A stretch of DNA of 64,000 bases from Stenotrophomonas hibiscicola ATCC 19867 (GTDB lineage Bacteria > Pseudomonadota > Gammaproteobacteria > Xanthomonadales > Xanthomonadaceae). Shown here piece after piece: positions 8,311 through 16,516 of the stretch (positions are counted from its first letter, which is position 1; each line of letters starts with the position of its first letter). The stretch is taken from positions 44,987 through 108,986 of the forward strand of contig NZ_KB907506.1 of assembly GCF_000382065.1 (NCBI RefSeq), in the 5' to 3' direction. The notes beneath the pieces were generated by a model. That model did not search any database. It saw nothing but the letters and a program-made list of their open reading frames with translations, and was not told the origin of the DNA. A program made the translations under genes and the position numbers.

Positions 8311-8885
8311 GTCATGTCTCCCAGCCGTGCGCGCAACAGGCCGCGCGCACGATGCAGCTGTGCCTTGGAACTGCCGACGGCCATCTGCAGCTGCTCGGCG
8401 ATTTCCTGGTGTTTCCAGCCTTCGATGTCGTGCAGCACCAGTACCGCACGCGCCCGTGGTGGCAGTGTCGACAGCGCGCGCTCCAGGTCGCGCTCGGTGC
8501 CGGCGCAGCGGTCACGCACCGCCAGTTCCTGCAGGCCCCCGTCGACGTCGTCCAGACTGTCGTGATCCTGCCCGCCCGCCCGGCCACGCAGCTCCATGAG
8601 CGCGGCGTTGACGCCCAGTCGATGCAGCCAGGTCGACAGGCTGCTCTCGAAGCGGAACCCCGGCAGCGCTTTCCAGGCCTGCAGGAAGGCCTCCTGCAGC
8701 GCATCCTCGGCACGTGCCTGCTGGCCGCCACACAACCGCCACAGCACAGCGAATACACGCGGCGCGTGACGCCGGTACAGCAGTTCGTAGGCAGCAGTGT
8801 CTCCCGCAGCGGCCGCCCGCACCAGGGCGGGTTCGTCGACGGGGTCGTTGGCGGCAGGCAGCGCTGGCATGGTGGTGTCGAGCAT
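8307..8885 (-). CDS. ECF-type RNA polymerase sigma factor
   Basis: 192 aa. Region 2 (ALVRAAAAGDTAAYELLYRR through EDALQEAFLQAWKALPGF and STWLHRLGVNAALMELR) and region 4 (LSTLPPRARAVLVLHDIEG then HQEIAEQLQMAVGSSKAQLH) are clear. It heads a three-gene operon with a membrane anti-sigma factor and a DUF4097 protein. It is distinct from RpoE at 46372-46992. An alternative in-frame ATG lies at 8870. Confidence 0.9.
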   Translation of the reverse strand: MLDTTMPALPAANDPVDEPALVRAAAAGDTAAYELLYRRHAPRVFAVLWRLCGGQQARAEDALQEAFLQAWKALPGFRFESSLSTWLHRLGVNAALMELRGRAGGQDHDSLDDVDGGLQELAVRDRCAGTERDLERALSTLPPRARAVLVLHDIEGWKHQEIAEQLQMAVGSSKAQLHRARGLLRARLGDMT

Positions 8886-9009
8886 ATCGCTTGGATGCGG
8901 CGGCCCGGAAAAAGGTTTAGAGGTGATCGGCGATCAGGGACATGCAACCTTTTCGACGATGGCTGCATCCATGAAAGGTCTTCGAGAAAACACCTCCGGG
9001 AGTCCAGTC

Positions 9010-9189
9010 ATGTCCAGCCCCGCCTGCGCCGCCGTGCTGGTGATCGCCGCCTGCGTCGTGCTGCAGGCATTGGGCCTGTCCCTGCAGCTGCGCACGGACA
9101 GTGGCCGCGCCTGCCTGCAGCAGCATCGCCAGGAACTGGTGTGCCTGGCCTGGGCACCGGCAGTCGAATCCACGGCAGGCGCCGGGTAA
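9010..9189 (+). CDS. Small hypothetical protein with one membrane segment
   Basis: 59 aa from an ATG with GGGAG eight bases upstream; an in-frame ATG at 8979 is an alternative. The N-terminal half is hydrophobic (CAAVLVIAACVVLQALGLSL), the rest polar with two cysteines. It lies between the ECF sigma gene and the MscS gene. No family recognised; support is the start signal and the membrane segment only. Confidence 0.4.
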   Translation: MSSPACAAVLVIAACVVLQALGLSLQLRTDSGRACLQQHRQELVCLAWAPAVESTAGAG

Positions 9190-9224
9190 CATCAAGGGCC
9201 GTTATTGCCACCTGTTGTCGCGCC

Positions 9225-9818
9225 ATGATGTTGTCGCTGAAGGATCATCTCCCCGCCTGGACCCACCCCTGGCTGCATGACGTGGGTATCGCCGTGAAGA
9301 TCCTGCTGACCCTGCTGGCCGCGTGGCTGCTGCGGGTGCTGGCACGGCGCCTCATCCGGCGTTTCGCCGAGCACTACACACTGCCACCGGAGATGGCGAT
9401 GGGCGCCCGTCGGATCACCAGTTTCGTGGTCTATTTCAGCGCCCTGCTGTACATCCTCAGCCTGCTGGGCGCGTCGCCTTCGGTACTGTGGACGGCGTTC
9501 ACCGGCTTTGCCGCCGTGGGTGCGGTGGCCTTTTTCGCGGCGTGGAGCGTGCTCTCCAACATCTTCTGCACGCTGCTGATCTTCACCACGCGCCCGTTCC
9601 GCCTGCATGACTACATCGAGGTGCTGGAGAACGGCGAGAAGCCGGGCCTGAAGGGCCGGGTGATCGATGTGAACCTGATCTACACCACGCTGCAGGAAAC
9701 CGGCGACGGCCACGAGGGCACGGTGCTGCAGTTGCCGAACAACCTGTTCTTCCAGCGCACCGTGCGCCGCTGGCGCGACCCGGCACAGGCGCCTGGCGGC
9801 ATCCAGGGCGACGGTTGA
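9225..9818 (+). CDS. Small MscS-family mechanosensitive channel
   Basis: 197 aa, with ATG at 9225 or 9228. Two N-terminal membrane segments precede the glycine/alanine-rich pore helix (TGFAAVGAVAFFAAWSVLSN), which runs into the beta domain signature RPFRLHDYIEV, then GRVIDVNLIYTTLQ and LPNNLFFQ. It is shorter than E. coli MscS (286 aa) and lacks most of the C-terminal vestibule. Its stop codon is followed within 12 bases by a long palindromic repeat. Confidence 0.85.
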   Translation: MMLSLKDHLPAWTHPWLHDVGIAVKILLTLLAAWLLRVLARRLIRRFAEHYTLPPEMAMGARRITSFVVYFSALLYILSLLGASPSVLWTAFTGFAAVGAVAFFAAWSVLSNIFCTLLIFTTRPFRLHDYIEVLENGEKPGLKGRVIDVNLIYTTLQETGDGHEGTVLQLPNNLFFQRTVRRWRDPAQAPGGIQGDG

Positions 9819-9830
9819 GGGTGGAGTTTT

Positions 9831-10086
9831 CGGCAGGGCTGCGCCCTGCACCTGCAGAGGCCGAAGCCGAAGCAAGATCAAGAGCGGCATTCCGTGGGAT
9901 GGCGGGGCGGTGTCGGAGTGCGGGGTGTCAGCCGCATGGATGCGGCTGCCAAGCCTACAAGGACGTACTTGCGGCGTCCCCGCACGCCGACACCGCCCCG
10001 CCAGCCCACCGGAATGCCAGCTTTTGCTGTTGCTGCTGCCTTGGCTTGAAGGCTTCGGCGGGTGCAGGGGGCAGCCCTGCCGAACA
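9831..10086. repeat. Long modular palindrome, copy P1 (symmetrical form)
   Basis: It fills most of the 272-bp gap between convergent mscS-like and DksA-like genes. The outer arms are imperfect inverted repeats of about 95 bp: each end has GGCAGGGCTGC next to the gene, then GGCATTCCG, then GGCGGGGCGGTGTCGG. The centre reads, on the minus strand, GCGGGGACGCCG, CGTCC, GGCTTGGCAGCCGCATCC and GCTGACACCCCGC, which matches the core of copies P3, P4 and P7. No coding potential is seen. Confidence 0.85.
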
Positions 10087-10090
10087 ACCT

Positions 10091-10357
10091 TTACCTCAAC
10101 TGGCTGTCCTTGCTGCCACGCCGGTTGTACCCGGCATGCGCCTGCTCTTCGTCATCCCGCGCCTGCTGGCACGCAACGCACAGCCGCACACCAGGCACGG
10201 CCTGGCGCCGCGCCAACGGAATCGGCGCGTCGCATTCCTCACAGTGTTCCAGACCGGGTCCCTCGCGCAGCTGGCGCCGCGCGCGGGCGATCGCATCATC
10301 AACGGTGGCGTCGATCTGGTCCTGGACCGCGCCGTCTCCCGCCCAACCGGTGGCCAT
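10091..10357 (-). CDS. DksA/TraR C4-type zinc finger protein (YbiI-like)
   Basis: 88 aa from the ATG at 10357 (MATGWAGDGAVQDQIDATV). The zinc finger is CEECDAPIP...RLCVACQQ near the C-terminus, with the YbiI-type ending. The N-terminal coiled coil of true DksA is mostly missing, so it is probably not a full ppGpp cofactor. Its TAA stop directly adjoins repeat P1. The region between its start and 10522 holds two short repeats. Confidence 0.85.
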   Translation of the reverse strand: MATGWAGDGAVQDQIDATVDDAIARARRQLREGPGLEHCEECDAPIPLARRQAVPGVRLCVACQQARDDEEQAHAGYNRRGSKDSQLR

Positions 10358-10424
10358 GGCCGTCCCCCGCAGGTGTGTCGCCTGATATGGGGACGATACA
10401 CCCCGGTAAAAGGAATGCCTTCCT

Positions 10425-10446
10425 GTAGCGCCGAGCCATGCTCGGC
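10425..10446 (+). repeat. SMAG/REP-like palindrome, GTAG type
   Basis: GTAG is followed by CGCCGAGCCATGCTCGGC, a 6-7 bp stem with a short loop. The GTAG head and stem composition fit the short palindromes known to be abundant in S. maltophilia. It lies upstream of the DksA-like gene. Confidence 0.7.
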
Positions 10447-10492
10447 GGGGCTTCAGCAAGTGGAACGCGCACGGGTTCGATCAATCCGATTG

Positions 10493-10518
10493 CGACTTAA
10501 TCCCCTCCGTCCCCTTTT
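10493..10518. repeat. 26-bp gene-end repeat with CCCCTCCGTCCCC core
   Basis: This sequence is identical to one arm (35082-35107) of the inverted repeat at 35032-35107. Read in the direction of the DUF2058 gene it starts four bases after the stop codon and opens with AAAAGGGGACGG. Two placements directly behind stop codons suggest a dispersed 3'-end element. Confidence 0.75.
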
Positions 10519-10521
10519 TGT

Positions 10522-11079
10522 TTACCAGATCAGGTCGTCCGGTACCTGGAACTGCGCATAGTAGGCGTCGTCCTCGGCGTTGCCGGTGGAGATCTCGGCG
10601 GTCGAGCCCGGCTGGCCGTGGTCGACGATGATCGCTTCGGGCGCGCGTTCACGCACCTTTTCGGCGGCAGCACGCGGCAACACGGCGTAACCGTCACCAT
10701 GGGCAACGATGACCAGAACGCCCACCGACAGCGCCTTGCGCAGCTTGGGGTCGATCAGCAGGGTGCGGATCGCCGTGCCATCGCTGAAGCGGTACTCGTC
10801 ATCGCCCTTGTGGGGCACGGCATGGGCCGCGATGATCTGCTTCGCCTGCGCCTTCTGTTCAGCTTGCCTGGCCTGGGCATTGCGCTCGGCGGCCAGCGCG
10901 CGGTCGCGCTCGACCTTCTCGGCGCGGGCACGCTCAGCCTCGCGCTGGACCTCGGCCGACATCGATTCGGCCTTGCCTTGCCGCGCCTTGGCCTGCTCGC
11001 GCGCGGCGGCGCTGGCCTGCGACTTCTTGGCCAGGCCGGCCTTGAGCAATTGTTCCTGCAGCGCGTTGGGCTTTGCCAT
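10522..11079 (-). CDS. DUF2058 family protein (YaiL-like)
   Basis: 185 aa. The start MAKPNALQEQLLKAGLA is typical, followed by a long charged coiled coil rich in Ala, Glu, Arg and Lys (about residues 20-85) and a C-terminal domain (YRFSDGTAIRTLLIDPKLR, ending YAQFQVPDDLIW). DUF2058 proteins are nucleic-acid-associated by old annotation; their function is not settled. It is divergent from the YgjP metallopeptidase gene. Confidence 0.85.
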   Translation of the reverse strand: MAKPNALQEQLLKAGLAKKSQASAAAREQAKARQGKAESMSAEVQREAERARAEKVERDRALAAERNAQARQAEQKAQAKQIIAAHAVPHKGDDEYRFSDGTAIRTLLIDPKLRKALSVGVLVIVAHGDGYAVLPRAAAEKVRERAPEAIIVDHGQPGSTAEISTGNAEDDAYYAQFQVPDDLIW

Positions 11080-11142
11080 GGTCGGTGTGTACCGCGTGTA
11101 ATCTTGGATGTCCCCATTCTACCGACGCCCCGCCACCCCTGC

Positions 11143-11643
11143 ATGGCAGTCCTGAAGTACCTCACCGGCTATCCCGAACCCCTGGTCGCCCAGGTCAGCG
11201 ACCTGCTGGCACAGGGCAAGCTCGGCCAATGGCTGCAGCAGCGCTACCCCGACCCGCACACGGTGCGCAGCGACCGCCAGCTGTACGACTACACGCAGGA
11301 GCTGAAGGACCGCTACCTGCGCAAGTCGGTGCCGCTCAACAAGGTCTGCTACGACAACACGCTGGAAGTGATCAAGCACGCGCTCGGCACCCACACCGCC
11401 ATCTCCCGCGTGCACGGTGGCCGCCTCAAGGCCAGCCGCGAGATCCGCATCGCCACCGTGTTCCGCCAGGCACCGGCAGCGTTCCTGCGCATGATCGTGG
11501 TGCATGAGCTGGCCCACCTGAAGGAAGCCGACCACAACAAGGCCTTCTATCAGCTGTGCCAGCACATGGAGCCGGATTACCTGCAGCTGGAATTCGATAC
11601 CCGCCTGTACCTGACCGAGCTGGCCAACCGCGGCCAGCGCTGA
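11143..11643 (+). CDS. YgjP-like zinc metallopeptidase (M48/DUF45-type)
   Basis: 166 aa from the ATG at 11143. The zinc motif is VVHELAHLKEADHNKAFY: HELAH with a third ligand His a few residues on, as in WLM/YgjP-type peptidases. These are cytoplasmic, compact metallopeptidase-fold proteins; substrates are unknown. It is followed 47 bp later by the pseudouridine synthase homologue on the same strand. Confidence 0.8.
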   Translation: MAVLKYLTGYPEPLVAQVSDLLAQGKLGQWLQQRYPDPHTVRSDRQLYDYTQELKDRYLRKSVPLNKVCYDNTLEVIKHALGTHTAISRVHGGRLKASREIRIATVFRQAPAAFLRMIVVHELAHLKEADHNKAFYQLCQHMEPDYLQLEFDTRLYLTELANRGQR

Positions 11644-11690
11644 CCGGCCGCAGCAGCTACACTGCGCGCCCACTGCCCGACCTGCCTGCC

Positions 11691-12389
11691 ATGGAACCGA
11701 TCCGTCTCGACAAACGCCTGTCCGCCCTGCTCGGCATCCCGCGCGGCGAAGCGCGGCGCTACATCGAAGGCGGCTGGGTCACGGTCAATGGCGAGGTGGT
11801 GGAACAGCCGCAGCGTCCGGTCGATGACAGCGCGGTGATCGTGGTGGCCGAGCAGGCCAGCGATGAAAAGGCCGAGCGGGTCAGCATGCTGCTGCACAAA
11901 CCGGCTGGCGTTGCCGCCGAAACCCTGTGCGCGCTGGTCAGCAGTGACAGCCGCAGCGAGCTGGACGCCAGCGACATCCGTCCGCTGCAGCGCCACTTCC
12001 ACGGACTGCAGCTGGCGGCCGCCCTTCCGGCCAGCGACAGCGGCCTGGTGGTGGTCAGCCAGGACCCGGCCACGCTGGCCCATCTTCAGCGCAACCTGGG
12101 ACGCACCGAGCAGGAATACCTGATCGAGGTCGCCGAAGGCGGCCCCGAGCGTGGCCCATGGCTGCTGGCGCGCCTGCAGCAGGAATCCGGCGGTGCCAAG
12201 GTCAGCTGGCAGAGCGAGCAGCGCCTGCGCTTCGCGGGCAAGGGCCTGACCGCCAAGGGCCTGCGCGTGGCGGTCACCGCGGCCGGCCTGCAGGTGACGG
12301 CCGTGCGTCGACTGCGTATTGGCCGCGTGGCACTGGGACCGCTGCCTGCGGGGCAGTGGCGTTACCTGGGCAGCGACGAGCGGTTCTGA
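11691..12389 (+). CDS. RsuA/RluB-type pseudouridine synthase homologue lacking the catalytic Asp
   Basis: 232 aa. An S4 RNA-binding domain lies at the N-terminus (IRLDKRLSALLGIPRGEARR, GWVTVNGEVV), followed by a synthase-like domain (MLLHKPAGVAAETL; GKGLTAKGLRVAVTAAGLQV; LRIGRVALGPLPAGQWRYL). Where active enzymes have GRLDxxTxGL with the catalytic Asp, this protein reads AALPASDSGLVVVSQD, so Arg-Leu-Asp is absent and the aligned Asp position is Pro. Overall length and fold markers are intact and the frame is undamaged. It may bind rRNA without modifying it, or use a displaced Asp (the D of SDSGL). Confidence 0.8.
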   Translation: MEPIRLDKRLSALLGIPRGEARRYIEGGWVTVNGEVVEQPQRPVDDSAVIVVAEQASDEKAERVSMLLHKPAGVAAETLCALVSSDSRSELDASDIRPLQRHFHGLQLAAALPASDSGLVVVSQDPATLAHLQRNLGRTEQEYLIEVAEGGPERGPWLLARLQQESGGAKVSWQSEQRLRFAGKGLTAKGLRVAVTAAGLQVTAVRRLRIGRVALGPLPAGQWRYLGSDERF

Positions 12390-12473
12390 CAGGGAAGTCC
12401 CTGTCATCCACGCATGGCGTGGATCTTCTGCGATGCACGGTCTGCCTTTGATCCACGCGTGGCGTGGATCTAC
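12388..12473. repeat. Three consecutive palindromes, two of SMAG ATCCACG type
   Basis: A perfect 8-bp stem GACAGGGA/TCCCTGTC (12388-12405) begins inside the stop codon of the pseudouridine synthase homologue. Two related palindromes follow: ATCCACGCATGGCGTGGAT (12406-12424) and ATCCACGCGTGGCGTGGAT (12451-12469), the latter followed by CTAC, the complement of the GTAG head. They fill the gap before the phospholipase D gene and could terminate or stabilise the upstream transcript. Confidence 0.75.
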
Positions 12474-12482
12474 CATCGGCGC

Positions 12483-14051
12483 ATGAGCCTGCCCAAGCCC
12501 CTGTGGCGACGTCTGCTTCGCGTTGCTGCAATCATCCTCGCCACACTGGTGCTGCTGGTCCTGTCCGGGCTGCTGCTGGCCGACCATCTCACCCCGCAGG
12601 CACGGGGCACGCCCTCGCACGTGCTGCCGCTGCAGCCGGCACAGACGCGGATCGACCGGCAGATCGTTCCGTTGCAGGAGGCCCATCCCGGCCAGTCCGG
12701 CGTGGCCTTCCTCAGCGATGGCATGGATGCCTTCGCCGCGCGCGCGATGATCACCACCCACGCCGGGCGCAGCCTGGACCTGCAGTACTACATCTGGCAC
12801 GACGACCTGATCGGCCACCTGATGGCCAAGGCGTTGTACGACGCCGCCGAACGCGGCGTGCGCGTGCGCATCCTGCTCGACGACATGAACGCCAAGGACA
12901 AGGACGCCCTGATGATGGCGCTGGACCGGCACCCCAACATTGAAATCCGCCTCTACAACCCGTTCCGCAACCGGACCGGCCTGCTGCGCATGGTGGAGAT
13001 GGTGCAACGGTTCTTCAGCGTGAACCACCGCATGCACAACAAGAGCTGGATTGCCGACGGCCGCGTCGCGATCGTCGGCGGCCGCAACATCGGCGAGGAA
13101 TACTTCAGCGCGCGCACCGACGTGAACTTTCAAGACCTGGACCTGCTGGTCGCCGGCCCTGCCGTGGACCAGGCCAGCCGGATCTTCGACGACTACTGGA
13201 ACAGCGAGGCCGCCATTCCGGTATCGGCGCTTGCCTTCCATACCGATGCCCAGCTGCGCCTGCTGATACGCGAATCGGACCATGAGGCCCAGCGTGACGT
13301 GGCCCAGCCCTACCTTGCGCGCGTGGCCGAATCGCGCAGGCGGCAGCGCCCAAGTCCCGAGCCATTGCGCTGGAGCCGTGCAGTGCGCATCGTCTCGGAC
13401 CCGCCGATGAAGCACCGCGGCGATGATCGCGGCGCGTGGCTGGTTTCGACGCTGACCAGCGAGCTGCAGGCCGCCCGGCACAAGGCCCTGTTGATCTCGC
13501 CCTACTTCGTGCCCGGCAACGAGGGCCTGGATGGCTTTTCGGCCATGGCCCGGCGGGGCGTGCAGGTCGGCGTGGTCACCAACTCACTGGCTGCCAATGA
13601 CGTCGCCGCGGTGCACGGCGGCTACATGGGCTACCGCGTGCCGTTGCTCGAAGCCGGCGTCCACCTCTATGAGCTGAAGGCACAAGGACAGTCCGGCGAT
13701 GCGGGCGTGTTCGGCAGCAGCGGCGCCAGCCTGCACACCAAGGCGTTCCTGGTCGATGACCGCCGCGGCTTCGTCGGCTCATTCAACCTCGATCCGCGCT
13801 CGGCCTACCTGAACACTGAAATGGGTGTGCTGTTCGACGATCCGTTGCTGGGTGCACAGCTGCGCGGCGAGTACCTGCGCCTGGCGGATCCCAGGCAGAG
13901 CTGGTGGCTGGCGCTGGACGACCGTCGCCGGTTGCGCTGGCTGGAGCGCGAACCACCACCGCACTGGGCGGAGGAAGAGCCAGGGGCAACGGCGCGCAAA
14001 CGCTGGTTGTCGCGGGTGATCAGCTGGCTACCGCTGGAATCGCAGCTGTAA
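12483..14051 (+). CDS. Phospholipase D / cardiolipin synthase-like membrane protein
   Basis: 522 aa from the ATG at 12483. An N-terminal membrane segment (VAAIILATLVLLVLSGLLLA) anchors two PLD domains. The HKD motifs are HNKSWIADG with downstream GGRNIGEEYF, and HTKAFLVDD with GSFNLDPRS. This matches the YmdC/ClsC-type PLD proteins, about 470-520 aa, which transfer phosphatidyl groups to make cardiolipin; the exact substrate here is inferred. It is convergent with the HDOD gene, three bases away. Confidence 0.85.
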   Translation: MSLPKPLWRRLLRVAAIILATLVLLVLSGLLLADHLTPQARGTPSHVLPLQPAQTRIDRQIVPLQEAHPGQSGVAFLSDGMDAFAARAMITTHAGRSLDLQYYIWHDDLIGHLMAKALYDAAERGVRVRILLDDMNAKDKDALMMALDRHPNIEIRLYNPFRNRTGLLRMVEMVQRFFSVNHRMHNKSWIADGRVAIVGGRNIGEEYFSARTDVNFQDLDLLVAGPAVDQASRIFDDYWNSEAAIPVSALAFHTDAQLRLLIRESDHEAQRDVAQPYLARVAESRRRQRPSPEPLRWSRAVRIVSDPPMKHRGDDRGAWLVSTLTSELQAARHKALLISPYFVPGNEGLDGFSAMARRGVQVGVVTNSLAANDVAAVHGGYMGYRVPLLEAGVHLYELKAQGQSGDAGVFGSSGASLHTKAFLVDDRRGFVGSFNLDPRSAYLNTEMGVLFDDPLLGAQLRGEYLRLADPRQSWWLALDDRRRLRWLEREPPPHWAEEEPGATARKRWLSRVISWLPLESQL

Positions 14052-14054
14052 CGC

Positions 14055-15188
14055 TCAGCGCCCCGGATCGGTGGCTTCCTGCCCGGCATCATCCAGCGTT
14101 TCCACACTGCGCCCATGCAGTCGCCGCCAGATCCAGCGCAATGCATGCGGCGGTGCCGAAGGCAGCTGTTCCAGCAGGGCCAGCATGCGGCTCTGGCTGG
14201 CATGCCCATGGCGGCACAGCAGGCTGGCCGCCGCAGCGGCGCTGGCCAGGCGCAGGCTGTCGGCCAGCGGGCCCTCGGCCTCCGGCAACAGCGCCTGATG
14301 CACCGGCTCGGGCAGCTCCCAGGCAGCCGCCACCCGTTGTGCCAGCGGTAACGACCACTGCTGAAGCAGCTGCAGTGCCAGCGCCGGCTCCACGGTTTCA
14401 CCACGTGCCTGGGCTTCCTGCAGCAGCTGGCGCATCACCAGCGCCGCGCCCAGGCCCTGCACCAGGCCCAGCCACTGCGCGGCGAAAGCATCACCGAAGG
14501 TAACCGTGCGTGCGTGGTCTGCAGCCGCGCGCGAGGCCAGCAGTGCGTGCTCCCAGATGATCGTGCTGAACTGCGGGAACGCATCGCACTGCATCTGCAT
14601 CACCGGCTGTACCAGTACCGCGCTGATGATCTGCCGAACGCCTTCAGTACCGACCAGGGTCACTGCCCGCTGCAGGCTTTCCACGGGCCGCTCGTGCACC
14701 TTGTAGGCGGGGCTGTTGGCGATGCGCAGCAGGTTGCCGGTCAGCACCGGGTCCTGGCCGATGATCGCGGCCATCACCCGCGCGGAGGCGGCATCGTCGT
14801 TGACGGTCTGGATCAGCTGCGGCAGCAGCTGCGGACGGCGCGGCAACTGCCGGGTAGCCCAGTCGCGGTCCTGCAGCGCGCGTGCCACCGCTTCCCCCAA
14901 CGCCGGATCCTGTACAGGCGCCGGCTCACCGGCCAGTCGTGGGTACAACGCCAGCGCGTGCAGGCCGCGCTGCAGATGTGCGGCGATCTCCGCAGACGGC
15001 AGGGCCTCACCCTGCAGGCTCGCAGCCGCTGCCGCCACTGCCTGTCGCGATACCGCCGCCAAGCGGGACGGCGCAGCCCCGGTCGAGCGCGCCAGCCAGC
15101 CGCGCAGTGATCGCCACCAGGCCGCTGTCATCGCCGCCTGCCCTGTCGTTGTGGTGCCCTTGCCGTCACTGACCGCCTGCCTCTTCAC
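14055..15188 (-). CDS. HDOD-domain protein
   Basis: Up to 377 aa from a GTG at 15188; an ATG at 15131 (MTAAWWRSLRGWLARS) is an alternative start. The HDOD region, about residues 105-300, includes LPQLIQTVNDDAASARVMAA, IIGQDPVLTGNLLRIANSPA and GTEGVRQIISAVLVQPV. HDOD proteins are degenerate HD domains used in signalling; no output domain is attached. It is divergent from leucine dehydrogenase, with a 220-bp gap. Confidence 0.85.
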   Translation of the reverse strand: MKRQAVSDGKGTTTTGQAAMTAAWWRSLRGWLARSTGAAPSRLAAVSRQAVAAAAASLQGEALPSAEIAAHLQRGLHALALYPRLAGEPAPVQDPALGEAVARALQDRDWATRQLPRRPQLLPQLIQTVNDDAASARVMAAIIGQDPVLTGNLLRIANSPAYKVHERPVESLQRAVTLVGTEGVRQIISAVLVQPVMQMQCDAFPQFSTIIWEHALLASRAAADHARTVTFGDAFAAQWLGLVQGLGAALVMRQLLQEAQARGETVEPALALQLLQQWSLPLAQRVAAAWELPEPVHQALLPEAEGPLADSLRLASAAAAASLLCRHGHASQSRMLALLEQLPSAPPHALRWIWRRLHGRSVETLDDAGQEATDPGR

Positions 15189-15288
15189 GCGAATCCGGCC
15201 ACCCGCCGTCGTCGCAGCATCGGCCGCACTTTCATCTTCTTTAACCGGAAGGCATGCGATGTCGACGGCACCGGCCGGGGGAATGGAC

Positions 15289-15344
15289 TAGAATGGCGCC
15301 GCGCGACCCGTCCCCCTGCACCGACGACGTCGCTTTTTTTGTTT
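15289..15344 (+). promoter_or_regulatory. Possible ldh promoter and leader hairpin with T-tract
   Basis: In the 220-bp gap before leucine dehydrogenase there is a TAGAAT (-10-like, 15289-15294) without a clear -35. About 40 bases on, a short stem CGAC-GAC-GTCG is followed by seven Ts. The stem is only 4 bp, so this is a weak attenuator or terminator candidate in the leader. Confidence 0.25.
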
Positions 15345-15408
15345 TGGGACCCTACCGTTCACTGGCCGTTCGCTGCAGTTCGCCGCTGATCGCGCCATCG
15401 GAGACGCC

Positions 15409-16506
15409 ATGCTATTCGAAACCCTCGCCACCACCGGCCACGAACAGGTGGTGTTCTGCCACAACCACGACGCCGGCCTGAAGGCGATCATCGCCATCCA
15501 CAACACCACCCTTGGCCCGGCCCTGGGCGGCGTGCGCATGCGTCCTTACGCCAGCACCGACGAGGCGCTGGCCGATGCGCTGCGCCTGAGCCGGACGATG
15601 ACCTACAAGAATGCACTGGCCGGCCTCAACGTCGGTGGCGGCAAGGCGGTGATCATCGGCGACCCCAAAGCGGACAAGACCGAGGTGCTGTTCCGTGCCT
15701 TCGGTCGCTATGTCGATTCGCTGGGCGGACGCTACATCACCGCCGAGGACGTCGGCACCGATGTCAACGACATGGAGAACATCTACCTGGAGAGCCAGTT
15801 CGTAACCGGCGTGCACCAGGTCCATGGCGGCTCCGGTGATCCGGCCCCGTTCACCGCCTACGGCGCGCTTCAGGCGTTGATGGCGTCGATGCGCTTCAAG
15901 TTCGGCCATGAGGAAGTGGGCAAGACCAGCATCGCGGTGCAGGGCCTGGGTCACATCGGGATGGAACTGGTGAAGCTGCTGCGTGACCGCGGTGCCAAGC
16001 TGTATGTCACCGACCTGGACAGCGCACTGGTTGACCGCGCGGTCAGCGACTTCGGCGCTGAAGCGGTCAAGCCGGACGAGATCCATGAAGTGAATGCCGA
16101 TGTGTTCGCACCGTGTGCGCTGGAAGGCGCGATCAACGCCGACACCCTGCCGCGGATCAAGGCAAAGATCATCTGCGGCACCGCCAACAACCAGTTGTCG
16201 AGCCTGGAAATCGGCGACGAACTGCATGCGCGCGGCATCCTGTATGCGCCGGACTATGCGGTCAATGCTGGTGGCGTGATGAACGTGTCGCTGGAGATCG
16301 ACGGCTACAACCGCGAACGCGCGATGCGCCTGATCCGCAGCATCTATCACAACCTCACCCGCATCTTCGAACTGTCGCAGCGCGAGAACATCGCGCCGCA
16401 GCGAGCGGCTGACCGCATCGCCGAAAGCCGCATCCTGTCGATCGGCAAATTGAAGATGCCGCTGGGCCGCAGCACCCCGCGCCTGGGCAACCTGCGCGGC
16501 GGCTGA
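15409..16506 (+). CDS. ldh: Leucine/amino-acid dehydrogenase (Glu/Leu/Phe/Val family)
   Basis: 365 aa, typical of leucine dehydrogenase. The substrate-binding start has GPALGGVRMRPY and the glycine-rich GLNVGGGKAVIIGDP with the catalytic Lys. The NAD-binding Rossmann motif is VQGLGHIGMELVKLL; GTANNQLSS and YAPDYAVNAGGVMNV complete the family pattern. It oxidatively deaminates branched-chain amino acids to 2-oxo acids, supplying branched primers for iso fatty acids in xanthomonads. A GGAG precedes the ATG. It is convergent with the autotransporter gene. Confidence 0.92.
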   Translation: MLFETLATTGHEQVVFCHNHDAGLKAIIAIHNTTLGPALGGVRMRPYASTDEALADALRLSRTMTYKNALAGLNVGGGKAVIIGDPKADKTEVLFRAFGRYVDSLGGRYITAEDVGTDVNDMENIYLESQFVTGVHQVHGGSGDPAPFTAYGALQALMASMRFKFGHEEVGKTSIAVQGLGHIGMELVKLLRDRGAKLYVTDLDSALVDRAVSDFGAEAVKPDEIHEVNADVFAPCALEGAINADTLPRIKAKIICGTANNQLSSLEIGDELHARGILYAPDYAVNAGGVMNVSLEIDGYNRERAMRLIRSIYHNLTRIFELSQRENIAPQRAADRIAESRILSIGKLKMPLGRSTPRLGNLRGG

Positions 16507-16516
16507 GCGCGTCGAT

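Noticed and set aside
15322..15344. tRNA or strong attenuator before ldh
   Set aside because: No cloverleaf can be drawn and the hairpin before the T-tract is only 4 bp; kept as a low-confidence leader feature.
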